Notes under the pieces: generated by a model
What the model was told of the DNA's origin: nothing
Seen by the model: only the letters and a program-made list of their open reading frames with translations
Database searches by the model: none
Made by a program: the position numbers and the translations under genes
NCBI GenBank assembly: GCA_035578905.1
Contig: JAQJVL010000568.1
Location: 124,001-188,000, forward strand
DNA length: 64,000 nucleotides
Reading direction: 5' to 3'
From: Stictocephala bisonia
Taxonomy: Eukaryota > Arthropoda > Insecta > Hemiptera > Membracidae
In this document: positions 12,785 through 26,158 of the stretch, piece by piece
Layout of the letters: the number at the start of each line of letters is the position of its first letter
Numbering within the stretch: position 1 is the first letter of the stretch

Positions 12785-15700
12785 TTAAGCATTGCGAATT
12801 TTATACAATCCATACAATTTATAATACAATACGAAAATCGTACAAAACATTTGGTTTTATTAACTAAAACATTATAATAAATATGAACGCAAATTAATAT
12901 TAACAGAGCACATACCTCCCTTATAAGTGCCAGAACGAGGTGACATTTCAATAAAAGGTACGACAATTCATATTAAGAAATAAATTATATATCGGTGTGG
13001 AATGTTAGAGGAATAGACAATGTCAAGTAATATCTACATTGTTCAGCACAGAAGCCATTTTTCATTTACTTCTCGACATAGCTGTAATTTATGAGCACTG
13101 GAGTTGTATTGGTGAATTTAATTTGTTATTTGTTTTTTTAATGTACCATCTTTGTATTTTAAAGATTTTTCGATTATAAACAACATAATCTTAAACCGTT
13201 GTTATCTTGTTGACTAGTTTGGCTAGGGCTTACGTTTTGTTGGTTTACATTTAAAGAATTCTCTTCTACAAATAATAATACATGTCATAAACATAGTAAT
13301 GATTTTACGAATGTAATTTATTTCAGATTAGGAAAATTGCAAAAACTCTGGGTATTTTATACTAGACTGTCTAAGAGTGCTGCACCTTGCACCATGCTGG
13401 ACTCTCCATTAGGCCACTTTTAATTTCAAAAACGATTACAGATAATTATCAATGTACAACTTTATAATTTGATTGTTTATTGTTCCCTGATATTAGATTA
13501 TAATTTTATACCTTAATTTAAATGTTAAACACTAATGAATATTGTTGTGGTTTAACATTATTTGTAAAAGAAACAAAATCAATTATAAAATTGTATCCCA
13601 GCAGAGACTGGCTATAATTATCCTATAAAGCGTGTAAATATTTGTAAAACATGGTTCACAAATTTAAACCTTAAGGGTTTTAGAACTACAAATAAACACA
13701 CTGAAAAGTGGGGAAGGAGAGTAAACTGCCACGATTCATCAACAGATTTCAACGTGTCTTTTGATAACTGACAGACTTTTACGTAGTTCCAAAGTAAAAA
13801 AATCTGTTGGAAGTTCAAACATGACATAATTATTCAAAAAATAAAAGTTAAAAAGGTCCCACAGATTAACTCTCTATTATTTTAAATATATTTGCAGAAG
13901 AAAACACTAGAAACGTATGTTTTTACTGGAATATAAAATGACGATTGTATAAAAGGTCACTGACATTTATACATACCTGTTAATGTAGTTTTAAAATTAA
14001 TAAAGTCTATTCATAGATCCATTTTTTCATTAAAAAATCTAAAATATTGTGTATTAAGATAATTATGTATGAAATGGAAACAAATAAAATTACTTTTTAT
14101 TGTATAAGTAACTTAAACTAAATAAAGTCTGTATTATAAGATCAACGATCGAGAGAGTGATTCAATTTTAAATATGGGTTTAGACGATTCATTTATGTAA
14201 ATTAAAGGTAGCAAACATTTTTATTTACATTTTGCATAACAAAGTGTTCATAAAAGTATAAAGAAAACTTATTTATTGTTGATATTAGTAAATATTTGTA
14301 TTTGACATATATTTACGTTCTATATTTATACTATTTGATAAAGTTTTGTTATGTTAAAAAATTAATCGGTAAATCTAACTTTTATAACAACATTGGTGAA
14401 GCATTAAGAGCTAATAACTCGTAGGATATGTTTAAAAATATACACTATTTAAAACCTTTTGTATAAAAATTAAAACTATGTACTTGTACTAATCTGTAGG
14501 AGATAAATAAGATCTGAAATCGTAGGCATAAGCAGTTATCATTAAATTTTTGGTTTTAGCTAATCAAAAAAAAAAATAAATAAATAAAAATGTATATATA
14601 ATATTATGCAGTAATAAGTAACAAAATCTAAAATGTATTGAGTTTTTAGTAATGCAAACTAGTTATTAATAGACGAGAGTACTAAATAGAACGATAACTT
14701 AATACAATTTAAAACTATTTGGTATAAAAAGTCAATTTTATTTTCATACACAATTGAAATACATAAAATTGGGTTTTACTTCAAGTTTTAATTTCTATTA
14801 CTATTTTCTCTAAAAATAATCAATGCAATATAATTTTAGAACTATGTTTAAAAATATTTTGTACCGTGTTTTTAGTTTTCGTTTATTCCTATACGTACTC
14901 AAGGGAGGGAAGGAATGTTTTATTTTTAATGTAAAAACCTCTTATAAAATTCCAATAACATCTTGAGGCCTGCAACCTTTCCAATACTTTACGGAGACAT
15001 TTTGGTAACGAAATTATTTACAAAGTCAATTTAATTAATAAGCTATAAAACATTGTTGTAAACTATGAAAATGTTGTTTGTTGAGTAGCTCCTATATAAA
15101 ATTATAATTTAAAATAAATGTATCATATTTTAAAGTACATATTATAACATGGTTTTAAAATAACATGTGTATTAAATTAAATTCATAAACTTATATTCTT
15201 AATGTGTAATAACTGAATAGACTACTTCTGAAAATAAGATATTATAGTTTTAATTACGTTGGGAAAATTTTTATCATAAAATGAATAACACAAGCAGTAA
15301 AATGTTGCAATATTTATTAAAATTGCTAACATCACTTTTACAACCGTCACCAGAATCGTTTGAGTTTCTGGGTTGTTAACTCGACTACATAGACGGTTTT
15401 CTCAGTCTCTAAATTTATTAAACAGTCTATATATTTAACATTGAAAAAACATGCTTTAATGGCCCAAGTTAAATCCAAAGAGAACGCTTGTCAGTGGGAC
15501 TTTCGTTGTGTTTTTAAAAGGCGAATATTTTCATACAATTTTACTTAATTTAATTTTACTTGTAATTAAAATGTGTAACTGCCGGTTTACCTCAACCACT
15601 AAAACATAATTCTTATAATAAAAAATAACTTCAACAACTGTTAACACAATAAATAATTGTTGACGTCACATTATAAGACATGAGCTTTGGGAGTTTCTAT

Positions 15701-16254
15701 TAATAGTTTTGCTAGCTTAAATACAGCAACTATCAACTTTCTGAAAGCTTTATTAATAGAAACAAGCAGATACATTGTAAAAATAATCTATACAAAATAA
15801 AAAATGCTATATAAATTAGTATGGATTAGAATGAGCCAGAATATAATTTAAATTTTTATAAATTCAGTTTATACAAATTCAGTGTTATTATCAATAGTAT
15901 TTCTAACAATATATACTGATATTTTAATTATTTACAATTTGATGTTTTAAATAAAATACATACAACTTTCGTGATATTATTTATGAAAAGCATTAAAAGC
16001 AATTTTGAAACTATTAATATACACATATTTTTTTACATTTACTAGGATGCTATAAAAATTATTTTTTATTATGACGGATTCTTTTAAGATACTTCACTTA
16101 TTTAACATTAGTAAGAAAATCAATAAAATGTTAAGAAGCTTGATGTAACCAAGGCTACAATGTGACATAAAGTAGTTACAAGATGTTTGCACTTTAAAGG
16201 AGGCAATGCCATTAAATTTCGTCTAAACTTCACGTAAGCACTTAATAGTATCTA
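11846..16254. other. Long AT-rich stretch without genes
   Basis: Contains one (TA)n tract (12738-12783). All frames are short and of biased composition. No repeats shared with the rest of the window were noticed. Confidence 0.55.
12738..12783. repeat. (TA)n microsatellite
   Basis: About 23 TA dinucleotides. The overlapping minus-strand frame with a run of YI residues is an artefact of this tract. Confidence 0.95.
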
Positions 16255-19200
16255 AACTAATGTTTTATACATTTTATTATTGGTATGTAAGGGGAATAAT
16301 AAAAATCAACATAATACTCTATATAATATTTTTGTATTTGTTTAAAGTAAAAATAGCAAATGCAAGTCTATGTTGAAGTAACAGTAAGACATTTCTTTTT
16401 CCATTTGAACAGCCTCCAGGTGATTTACAGAGCCTTCTCATTAACAATCATCCTAAGTGTCAAAATTTAAAAACATTCTTTCAACTTAAACGTATCATAT
16501 TTTATAAGGCCACTTAATGTATGTAGAGTAAAAAACTGGAAGTTACTACCGATTTTGTTATTGTACATATTAATAACTGATAAACCAAACTTTTATTGTA
16601 GTTTTAGCATTGAAATAACTTTGGATGTGACGATCTATGACAAATATTACACTTTAGGACTACGATGAACGAGATACAATTGTATCACTATTTCTGTTGT
16701 AGTAATAAGTAATCATTGTAATGATGAACGAGACACAATTGTATCAATGTTACTGTTGTAGTGATAATCAATCATCGTAATGATAAACGAGACAAATTTG
16801 TATCACTGTTACTGATGTAGTAAAAATCAATCACCTTAATGATGAACGGGACACAATTGTATCGCTTGTACTGTTGTAGTAATAAGTAATCATTGTAATG
16901 ATGAACGAGACACAATTGTATCAATGTTACTGTTATAGTGATAATCAATCATCGTAATGATGAATGAGATAAATTTGTATCACTGTTACTGATGTAGTAA
17001 AAATCAATCACCTTAATGATGAACGAGACACAACTGTATCGCTTGTACAGTTGTAGTAATAAGCAATCATCGTAATGATGAACGAGACACAATTGTATCA
17101 CTGGTACTGTTGTAGTAATAAGCAATCATCGTAATGATGAACGAGACACAATTGTATCACTGGTACTGTTGTAGTGATAATCAATCATCGTAATGATGAA
17201 CGAGACAAATTTGTATCACTGTTACTGATGTAGTAAAAATCAATCACCTTTATGATGAACGAGACACAATTGTATCGCTTGTACTGTTGTAGTAATAAGC
17301 AATCATCGTAATGATGAACGAGCCACAATTGTACCACTGATACTGTTGTAGTAATAAGCAATTATCGTAATGATGAAAGAGACCCAATTGTATCACTGGT
17401 ACTGTTGTAGTAATAAGCAATCATCGTAATGATGAACGAGACACAATTGTACCACTGGTACTGTTGTAGTAATAAGCAATCGTCGTAATGATGAACGAGA
17501 CACAATCACTGTTACTGTTGTAGTAATAATCAATCACCGTAATGATTAACGAGCCACAATATTGTACCACTGGTACTGATGTAGTAATAAGCAATTATCG
17601 TAAGGATGAACGAGACCCAATTGTATCACTGGTACTGTCATAGTAGTAATAAATCATCGTAATGAGGAACGAGACACAATTGTATCACTGGTACTGTCGT
17701 AGTAGTAAGTAATCATCGTAATTATGAACGAGACACAATTGTATCACTGGTACTGTAAGTAGTAATAAGCAATCATCATTGACGTAAAGTTTGAATTTGG
17801 GATTGTTCCAAACGACATCGAAGCTAGTTAGAGGGAACAGTTATATTAACGGTGCCAAATGGTTTTCTCAATAGTGCTTTTTATTTAAAGTTTGCTGAAC
17901 TAACACCTAGTATTGATAAAAGTAGTAAACGTAGTCATGAATTTACAAATTTTAAATTATATTTATAGGATACGACGGTAAAACTTCTTCTCTACCTTAG
18001 ATTAAAATTATAATTATATATATTTACTTTGAATAAGTAAAACTCCAAACGTAAGATAACAGCCGAATTACGTTAGCGTTTCCTATATACAAGCTTTATT
18101 TCTATTTACATTTAATAGCATTCGATGCAAGGAAATCAATATTTTTCAGAAGTACTTAAACTTCAGTTTAACAATATTGGTTTGACTGTTTTGATCTTTG
18201 TGTTCAAATGAAAAAAAATCTTTGAAATATTTCGCCATTTGTCAGATAACCGCTATCAATGAACCACCTTTCCGGCACTGAGCTTCTATATACGTGCATA
18301 AGTATTGCCCACGCAGATTTGGCTATTTAACTTTGATTAACAGCTGTTAAATAAAAAGAAATTAAATAAAATTGCGGTTTGCCAAACTTTAAAATTAAAA
18401 ATAATTTAGTACAGTAGTAGTAGGTTATACGTAACATCAGCTGTTTTAAATTGGATATAGATTGTATACAGTGTAAACTGAAAGCTTGCTTCATAATTTT
18501 GATTACATAATCAAACTCAATATTATGACCGTTGAAGCGGTCGGGTACAGCTATAAAAATGTATTGATATAGAAAATGAGACAAATATTTGAAAGTATTA
18601 TTAAAACATTGACGAAATATTTACGTATAACAGTGATATTTAACATGTTAAAAAATAAATATGTATTTTATTATGAGTAACTAAGAAATCATACAGGTAT
18701 ATTATATAAAATACAGTTTTTATACTATAGTTCATAGTTTAGAACTTAAATGTTAAGACATTTTCAACAAAATAAAATCTTTAGTACGTAAAATTCATGC
18801 TATAACAACGTTTGTGATAGTTCAAAGCCGTCGGCCATAATATAATGCTAATGAACTAAACTCTATAACACTGCACCAATGTGGATCTCAGTTTGGTAAT
18901 TTGCCAATTCCGGGTATTTCCATTCCAGTCACAAAGCGTATTGGTTGACCCTGACTTGGCAACAATGTGAACTCTGGACAACAGTACATTACCCTATTGT
19001 CAGGGGGTTGTTGGATTAGGGTACAGCCAGCAATATTCTTTAGAATAGTAATATAGTAATTTTACTTTTAATTTAACCTATTTAATTCTTTGTTCCTAAA
19101 ATGTTCAACGATACCCCATAGAAAAAATTTTAGTTTCTCCATCATAAATTTCTGTTACTTTTTTGAAGGAAATTTTTATACTAAAAAAACTAATATAAAA

Positions 19201-19650
19201 CAAGAAGTTAGGTTAAAGATTTTACTCAATGTAATCGATTATTGTGTTTTTATAAAATCCCAATTTAATAATTGTAATTTTTTTATTTTTACAATCACAG
19301 TTAAATAAACATATATTAGATTATGAATTTTGTATTTAATATGAGCTAGTGTGTCAAACTGCCTCATTCACACACTTTCTTAAAATATATATTTTCGATA
19401 ATCAATTATAAACCCTATTTTTAATGTAATGGCTATTCATGTTTATCCATTGTTGAATAAACGCTTAATAATAAGTACAGCTACATCCCTTGTTATACAT
19501 CTGCTATACTGTAATATTTTTGAATGCAAATAAATTACATATTTAAAAAAATCGGCAGTTAATTTTTAGTTTATTATGATTTTTGTCATTTATTTGAGAA
19601 ATATTTGGTAAAGCATATGTAAAGTAAAGTAATACAGTTTAATTCATTCT
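16255..19650 (+). repeat. Segment A of a diverged direct segmental duplication
   Basis: Blocks recur in the same order and orientation at about 22905-27300: a 5' block (AACAGCCTCC, ACGTATCATATTTTATAAGG), the 59-bp satellite, a block starting GACATCGAAGCTAGTTAGAGG, the TTTCCGGCACTGAGC block, and a 3' block around 18790-19060 (TTGGCAACAATGTGAACTCT, CAGTACATTACC). No gene is recognisable in it. Confidence 0.75.
16670..17778 (+). repeat. 59-bp satellite, array A
   Basis: About 19 monomers of 59 bp. The consensus begins GATGAACGAGACACAATTGT, then ATCACTGGTACTGTTGTAGT, then AATAAGCAATCATCGTAAT. Monomer exchange points are marked by a small dyad TCATC-GTAAT-GATGA. A variant with GATGTAGTAAAAATCAATCA recurs at 16814, 16991 and 17227, spaced 177 and 236 bases (three and four monomers), so a short higher-order pattern exists in the left half. 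Confidence 0.9.
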
Positions 19651-19783
19651 AAATTTTAAAATTAACACTTTTTGTTATTGTTTGTTTCGTCATTGTTGGA
19701 GCCGTTATGGATTGTTTATTATTCGGCAGAATATACGTGTTATTATTTGCTGTTTAGTTTGACATTTGTTAATATTTTGTATA

Positions 19784-19784
<1 letters not shown>

Positions 19785-19857
<73 letters not shown>
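19785..19857. repeat. (TA)n microsatellite
   Basis: About 36 TA dinucleotides, the longest in the window. Confidence 0.95.
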
Positions 19858-19863
<6 letters not shown>

Positions 19864-20281
19864 AATTTTTTTGTTTTGATTAAACGTTAAATATTATTCT
19901 ACAAATGAATAATGCATTTGGTATTCATCCTTTACAACTGCATCCAGATCTTGAATATTCTTATCAAATATTGTTATTAATTTCATTTTTAAGTGTTTTA
20001 ATTTATATTGATAATTTTATAAATTTTGTATGTTGTAAAAACATTTTCCCATCAATAAACTCATTTCATAAACTTCAAAATATAACAAAATTACAGTTTA
20101 CTTAAAATATCGAATACTATACGCATATATCTTGCTAGTACAAATTATAGATAGTAAATGTATATTTTAATTTACAATTTATAAAGTAACTTGCCTAAAG
20201 AAGTTCACTTCTTAAATAGCCTTTACTGTAGAATATAAAGATTACAATACCTCATTTTAAGAGAGTAAATTTGCACAAGTT

Positions 20282-20283
<2 letters not shown>

Positions 20284-20347
<64 letters not shown>
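20284..20347. repeat. (TA)n microsatellite
   Basis: About 32 TA dinucleotides, only 430 bases from the previous tract and lying between duplication segments A and B. Confidence 0.95.
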
Positions 20348-20349
<2 letters not shown>

Positions 20350-22207
20350 ATGTCTAATCTCAGTAAAAGGATAAAAAAAAGTTTACAGTTGTTTTTATAT
20401 CAAAGTTATAAAAAAAGTAACAATTATAATTATGATATATAGTTGACATATTTCTATTATATTAAACTAATAAATACTGTAATGTATAATTTATTGCATT
20501 ATAAAATCCAAATCAGTTAGTAAAATATGATTACAATTCACTTATAAAAATTTTATACCCTAAAAATGTCTTCAATTTTACCAATTTTATTACATTTATG
20601 TACATTTATGGTAGCACATAAATGTACTAATTATTAATAAAAACTCGAAAAGCTTAAATGTAATTACGTTTAATGATCTCCTTTAAGTTTTAAGTAAAAG
20701 CATCAATTAAAAACAAGTATTTGTCTTTAGACTAATAAAACAAGATTTAAAGTCAGCAAGTAAACCATGAAGTCCATTAGGGCCAGCTTGCAACAACACT
20801 GTTAGTTCAAAGACCTGAAGGGCCTAGTTTTGTTTGGAGAAGGCTGTACTCCACTGAACACCCTACCAATAAGACAGTTGAAGTGATATAGACTGCACAT
20901 GCCTACACTAAGGTATTTATTTACACTGGTTATCTGTTAATTAATACTTTTATTATTTCATTTATTTATAAGAAGACATATTAGTAATACTCCCATGTTT
21001 TTATTTTAGAATTAGATACCTAAAACTTGTATATTTATTTAGCATGTGATTTAACAAAACAACAATAAATGTTCCTAAGTGTTAAGAATCTTAGAAATAA
21101 AACAGAACGCAGTTGGGCGTTTTAGAAAGTTATATTAGATATATAGGCTTCAGTGTTAGGGAAATTTATTGTATTAATTTTTAAGTAGTACGTGAAAGAT
21201 TGAACATCATTATTAAACATTTTTAATTTTTGATACATAGTAATTGCGTTTTAATTTAGCTAATCTATTTTTTGTATAAATTGTGAATCGGTCTTAAAGT
21301 AATTTTAACATCCAGCCTTAAAAGGTTACTTTTTGTTGTGTTTATATGAAAACGTAACGTAGTTATAGAACACATCGTTCATTATGAATTTTAACACAAA
21401 GTTACAAAAAGGATTTTGAGTGTAACAACTAAAGAAAGCACGTATGTCAAATAATGAATAAACTGTATAAAAACACAATAAGCTTGATCAAAAGGAATAG
21501 CAGAAAATGTATAAATGTAAATCATTTAAAATTTGGAGTAAAACTGTCAAAAAGTAATTAGTATGAATAGATTGTCAAATATTCATAGTTTAAAATATTG
21601 TGAATATTTTAATATGGAAAATGTTGCCTAGAAAAGTAAACCTAAATTTTTATAATTTACTGCTAAGTCAATTTAACGTTATTAATTAATTTAAAGGGGG
21701 AAACTTGAATTACTTTTTTATTTTTAAAAGTGAAATTGTCAAAATTACACAAATTTTAGAATATAGTCCCATGTATGTTAGGCCGAATGCAATATTAAAA
21801 TCATAAATAAAGTTAGATTACAAATATATAAATATATAAACACTCGCAAGTATTTATCAGACCCTATAAAGAAGTAATGTGAAAATGCATTCCTGTTGGA
21901 CATAACTTTACAACACCAATAGAGGTGTAGACAACGGAACTAAATTATTGGGCTTGCTTTGATACCGTTCTACCACAAGTTACAGTAGTTTACAATACTT
22001 GCAAATATTGATGTTAGGAATAATATGCTAATTTATTATGACTGGAAATTTCTTCAGTAAATAAATAAATTACGTCATAACATGTTATGAATAATAAAAA
22101 TTTAAATACAATAATAGTATGTGTGCAATTTAGTTTTCCTATAATTTTTATTTTATTATTTTTATCGATTTAACAATAGTTGTGTATGCTAAATTTCAAG
22201 ACCATTT

Positions 22208-22252
22208 TATAAGTAAGAGGAGGTGGGTTGGTCAACACCACTGCTCATAAAC
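22208..22252 (-). repeat. Single-unit remnant of the CACGTG minisatellite
   Basis: GGTGGGTTGGTCAACACCAC followed by TGCTCATAA matches the reversed unit (GGGTGGGTCAGTACCACTGC, ACGTGTA). Confidence 0.4.
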
Positions 22253-23329
22253 ATAGAATCATTGCTTTAGACACAGTTAAAATAAATTAATTAAACAAAA
22301 CAACCATTTCTCAATCTCAATTCATAATATATGTGAAACTCTGTTCCATAAAAAAAATAAAATAAAAAAAAATATATATACAAAACAAATAAGTGAATTT
22401 AATTACAAAACAAATTAAACCTTAGAGAATCAAGGTTAACTTTGATTCCATTCAAATAGTATTGTTTCAAAACTTGCACGTGTTAAAGTTTTACATATAT
22501 ACTGTACATTTTAAATACACTACTATACTGTAAAATTTTGCTGAATGTTGTAAAAAATACAGTCAAACAAACCTCTTATTCCTTGGAAAAAAAGTTAACA
22601 TCAGATATTATACATTACAGCAATAAAGATTAATCAAACAAAAAATTTTTTTAATCGTACAGCCATTTTAATTTATTGGCATTTTCCTATTGCAAGTGGT
22701 GTACTATAAAGACGTGGAAGCATGAAAATACCAGTGTAAATTGTAGTAACGGTAAAAGCTTTTTTCATTTCAACAGCCTCCTTGTGATTTACATAGCCTT
22801 CTTAATAACAACCATCCTAAGTCTCAACATTTTATAACATTATTTTAACTTAAACGTATCATATTTTATAAGGCAACTTTAAGTATGTAGAGTAACTAAT
22901 TGGAAGTTACTAATTTTTTATACATTGTATTATTGGTGTGTAAAATGAATACTACACATCAACATAATATTCTACATAGTATTTTTGTATTTATTTAAAG
23001 TAAAAATAGCAAATTCAAGTCTATGTTGAAGTAACAGTAAAACATTTCTTTTTCCATTTCAACAGCCTCCTGGGGATTTGCATAGCCTTCTTAATAACAA
23101 CCATCCTAATTCTCATCAATTTATAACATTCTTTTAACTTAAACGTATCATATTTTATAAGGCCACTTAATGTATGTAGAGTAAATAACTGGAAGTTACT
23201 AAACCTTGTTATTAAATAACCAATTTTGTTATTATACATTTTAATAACTGATAAACGAAATGTTTGTCGTAGTTTTAGGATAAAATTAACTTATTAGTGA
23301 TGTTCTAAGACAAATATTTTACTTTAAGA

Positions 23330-24455
23330 CTACGATGAATGAGACACAATTGTATCACTGGTACTGTTGTAGTAATAGGCAATCATCATAATGATGAACG
23401 AGTTACAATTGTATAACTGATACTGTTGTAGTAATAAGCAATCATCGTAATGATGAACGAGACACAATTGTATCACTAGTACTGTCATACTAATAAGCAA
23501 TCATCGTAACGATGAACGAGGCACAATTAATTGTATCTCTGGCACTGTCGTAGTAATAAGGAATCATCGTAATGATGAACGAGATACAATTGTATCACTG
23601 GTACTGTCGTAGTAATAAACAATCATCGTAATTATGAACGAGGCCCAATTGTATCTCTGGTACTGTCGTAGTAATAAGCAATCATCGTAATGATGAACGA
23701 GATACAATTGTATCACTGGTACTGTCGTAATAATAAGCAATCATCGTAATTATGAACGAGACAATTGTACCACTGGTACTGTTGTAGTAATAAACAATCA
23801 TCGTAATGATGAACGAGTTACAATTGTATCTCTGGTACTGTCGTGGTAATAAACAATCATCGTAATGATGAACGAGTTACAATTGTGTCAATGGTACTTT
23901 TGTAGTAATAATTAATCAATGTAATGATGAACGAGACACAATTGTATCACTGGTACTGTTGTAGTAATAAACAATTATCGTAATGATGAACGAGATACAA
24001 TTGTATCACTGGTACTGTTGTTGTAATAAGTATTCATCGTAATGATGAACGAGTTACAATTGTATCAATGTTACTTTTGTAGTAATAAGCAATCATCGTA
24101 ACGATGAACGAGTCACAATTGTATCACAGTTATTGTTGTAGTAATAAGTAATCATCGTAATGATGAACGAGACACAATTGTCACACTAGTACTGTCATAG
24201 TAATAAGCAATCATCGTAATGATGAACGAGTTACAATTGTATCACTGGTACTGTCGTAATAATAAACAATCATCGTAATTATGAACGAGACACAATTGTA
24301 CCACTGGTACTGTTGTAGCAATAAGCAATCATCGTAATGATGAACGAGTTAGAATTGTATCAATGGTACTTTTGTAGTAATAAGCAATCATCATAATGAT
24401 GAACGAGTTACAATTGTACCACTGGTACTCTTGTAGTAATAAGCAATCATTATGG
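23330..24455 (+). repeat. 59-bp satellite, array B
   Basis: About 19 monomers of the same 59-bp family as array A, with array-specific variants (GAACGAGTTACAATTG, CTGTCGTAGTAATA). The trimeric variants of array A are absent, so the two arrays have homogenised independently since duplication. Confidence 0.9.
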
Positions 24456-25039
24456 ACATTAAGTTTGATGTTGGGATTGTTCCAAGCGACATCGAAGCTA
24501 GTTAGAGGGTTCAGTGCTGTTTACGGTGCCAAATGGTTTTCTCAATAGTGCTTTTTACTTACAGTTTGCTGAACTAACGCCTAGTATTGATAAAAGTAGT
24601 AAACGTAGTAATGACTTTACAGGTTTTAAATTATATTTATTGGATACGATGTTAAAACTTATTCTCTACCTTAAATTAAAATTATAATTATATATGTTTA
24701 CTTTGCATAAGTAAAACTCCAAACTTAAACAATACATTATTTTGTGCAGTGTTTTAATAGAAAATATGACGAGGCTATACAATATTAAAATTTATTCTAC
24801 TCATTACTAGAGAGATAACAAATGAATTACTTTTGCGTTTCTTATATATAAGCTTTATTTCTATTTACATTAAATATCATTCCATGCAAGGAAATCAACC
24901 AATTTTCAGATCTACTTAAATTTCAGATTAACAATGTTGGCTAGACTATTTTGATCATTGTGTCTAAATGTAAAAATATCTAATTCAAAATATTTCACCA
25001 TTTGACATGATAACTGCTATCGATGAACCACCTTTCTGG

Positions 25040-25150
25040 CACTGAGCTACAATGAACGTGCAGTGGTATTGCCCACGCAGAGTGGTCCTGACCACTGAAC
25101 CCCTACGGTGATATTGACCCACCCACTCAACCTATACACGCTCAGTCATG
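25040..25150 (+). repeat. Remnant of the CACGTG minisatellite in segment B
   Basis: Three degenerate units: ACGTGCAGTGGTATTGCCCA, a middle unit with GGTCCTGACCACTGAACCCC, and a last one with GATATTGACCCACCCACTC. The related sequence in segment A at about 18290-18322 keeps only one unit (ACGTGCATAAGTATTGCCCA), so the array shrank or grew after the segments split. Confidence 0.6.
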
Positions 25151-25910
25151 TTATGGGGTTCTTTTTTACATTTTATTTTTGATGCAGTATAATCACTATC
25201 ATAGTTTGATTTATGATCGTGCATAAATTAAAGTCATTTTTATTGTTAACAAAAAAAATGTCATTTTTATTGTTGTCATTTTTGTTGTTTTATTGTTTTA
25301 TTGTTATTAACGTCAGTCTAAAATGTAATTTTAATAACATTTTCAAATTTAAATTCGCCTATTGGATTGGAACAGTTACTGTCGAATAATAAGATTGGGC
25401 AGTAAGCATGTAGTTAAACTGTAAGTTTATTATTTATTATAGGGATATTTGATTAAATATCCATAAAAGTAAAAAAAAAATTAAAAATTCAGGCATAGGT
25501 GCTCAGTCTCACATAAAACAACAATTACAATCAAAATGTAACAGAAAATACCAAACGCTCGACAAACGTATGAATAATTTGGTTACAGTTGGATCCTGTG
25601 AAATTGGAGTTTCGTGATGAAAATGTCCACGACATAAACAAGATATATCACAGCACTCTTACTTATTTCTACTTTACAATTTAGAACAGCTGATGTACGC
25701 GTTTTGTACTACTAACTGCAGGAAGACGTTTATGCTTTTAATTATGAATTAAACTAATATTTAGGTCATTGGGATTGATGTGGTATTTGAAAAAAAATAA
25801 TAAAATATATAAATACGTGAGCTAAAAAGTGGTTGCAAGTACTGTTACTAACTCGTCTTACAAACTAAAACAGCTGATCAGTGTGTTAAATTAAAGTAGA
25901 TATTAGCAGA

Positions 25911-26158
25911 CGATTTAAACAACATTTTATTTGTGTATGGTCTACCAAAAACTATAGTAGGAATTATATTTTAACTATAGCAATATTAAGAATTGTATAT
26001 TCCAAATTATTTATAAGAATTGATAGTTTTTGGTAGACCATACACAAATAAAATGTTTTTTAAATCGTAATTCCTACTAAAAGTTACTTTAGTAGGAATT
26101 ACATTTTAACTATAGCAATATTAAGAATTGTATATTCCAAATTATTTATAAGAATTGA
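25911..26158. repeat. Foldback plus 69-bp direct duplication
   Basis: Arms 25911-25954 and 26024-26067 are inverted repeats of 44 bases with one mismatch (core TGTGTATGGTCTACCAAAAA). The 69-bp loop (25955-26023, from TAGTAGGAATTA to AAGAATTGA) is duplicated almost exactly at 26090-26158. It lies inside duplication segment B and has no counterpart in segment A, so it arrived later. Confidence 0.7.

Larger units (their letters stand above)
19651..22744. other. Spacer between duplication segments A and B
   Basis: Holds two long (TA)n tracts and one short minisatellite remnant (22208-22252). A less AT-rich patch at 20765-20920 is not recognisable. No gene. Confidence 0.55.

Noticed and set aside
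12655..12966. 103-codon minus-strand frame with a run of YI residues
   Set aside because: Most of it translates the (TA)n tract; flanks show no conserved protein.
19672..19890. 72-codon frame with a hydrophobic YI stretch that could look like a membrane segment
   Set aside because: Translation of a (TA)n microsatellite.
16670..24455. CRISPR-like interpretation of the 59-bp arrays
   Set aside because: Repeats are contiguous with no unique spacers, and the genome is eukaryotic.
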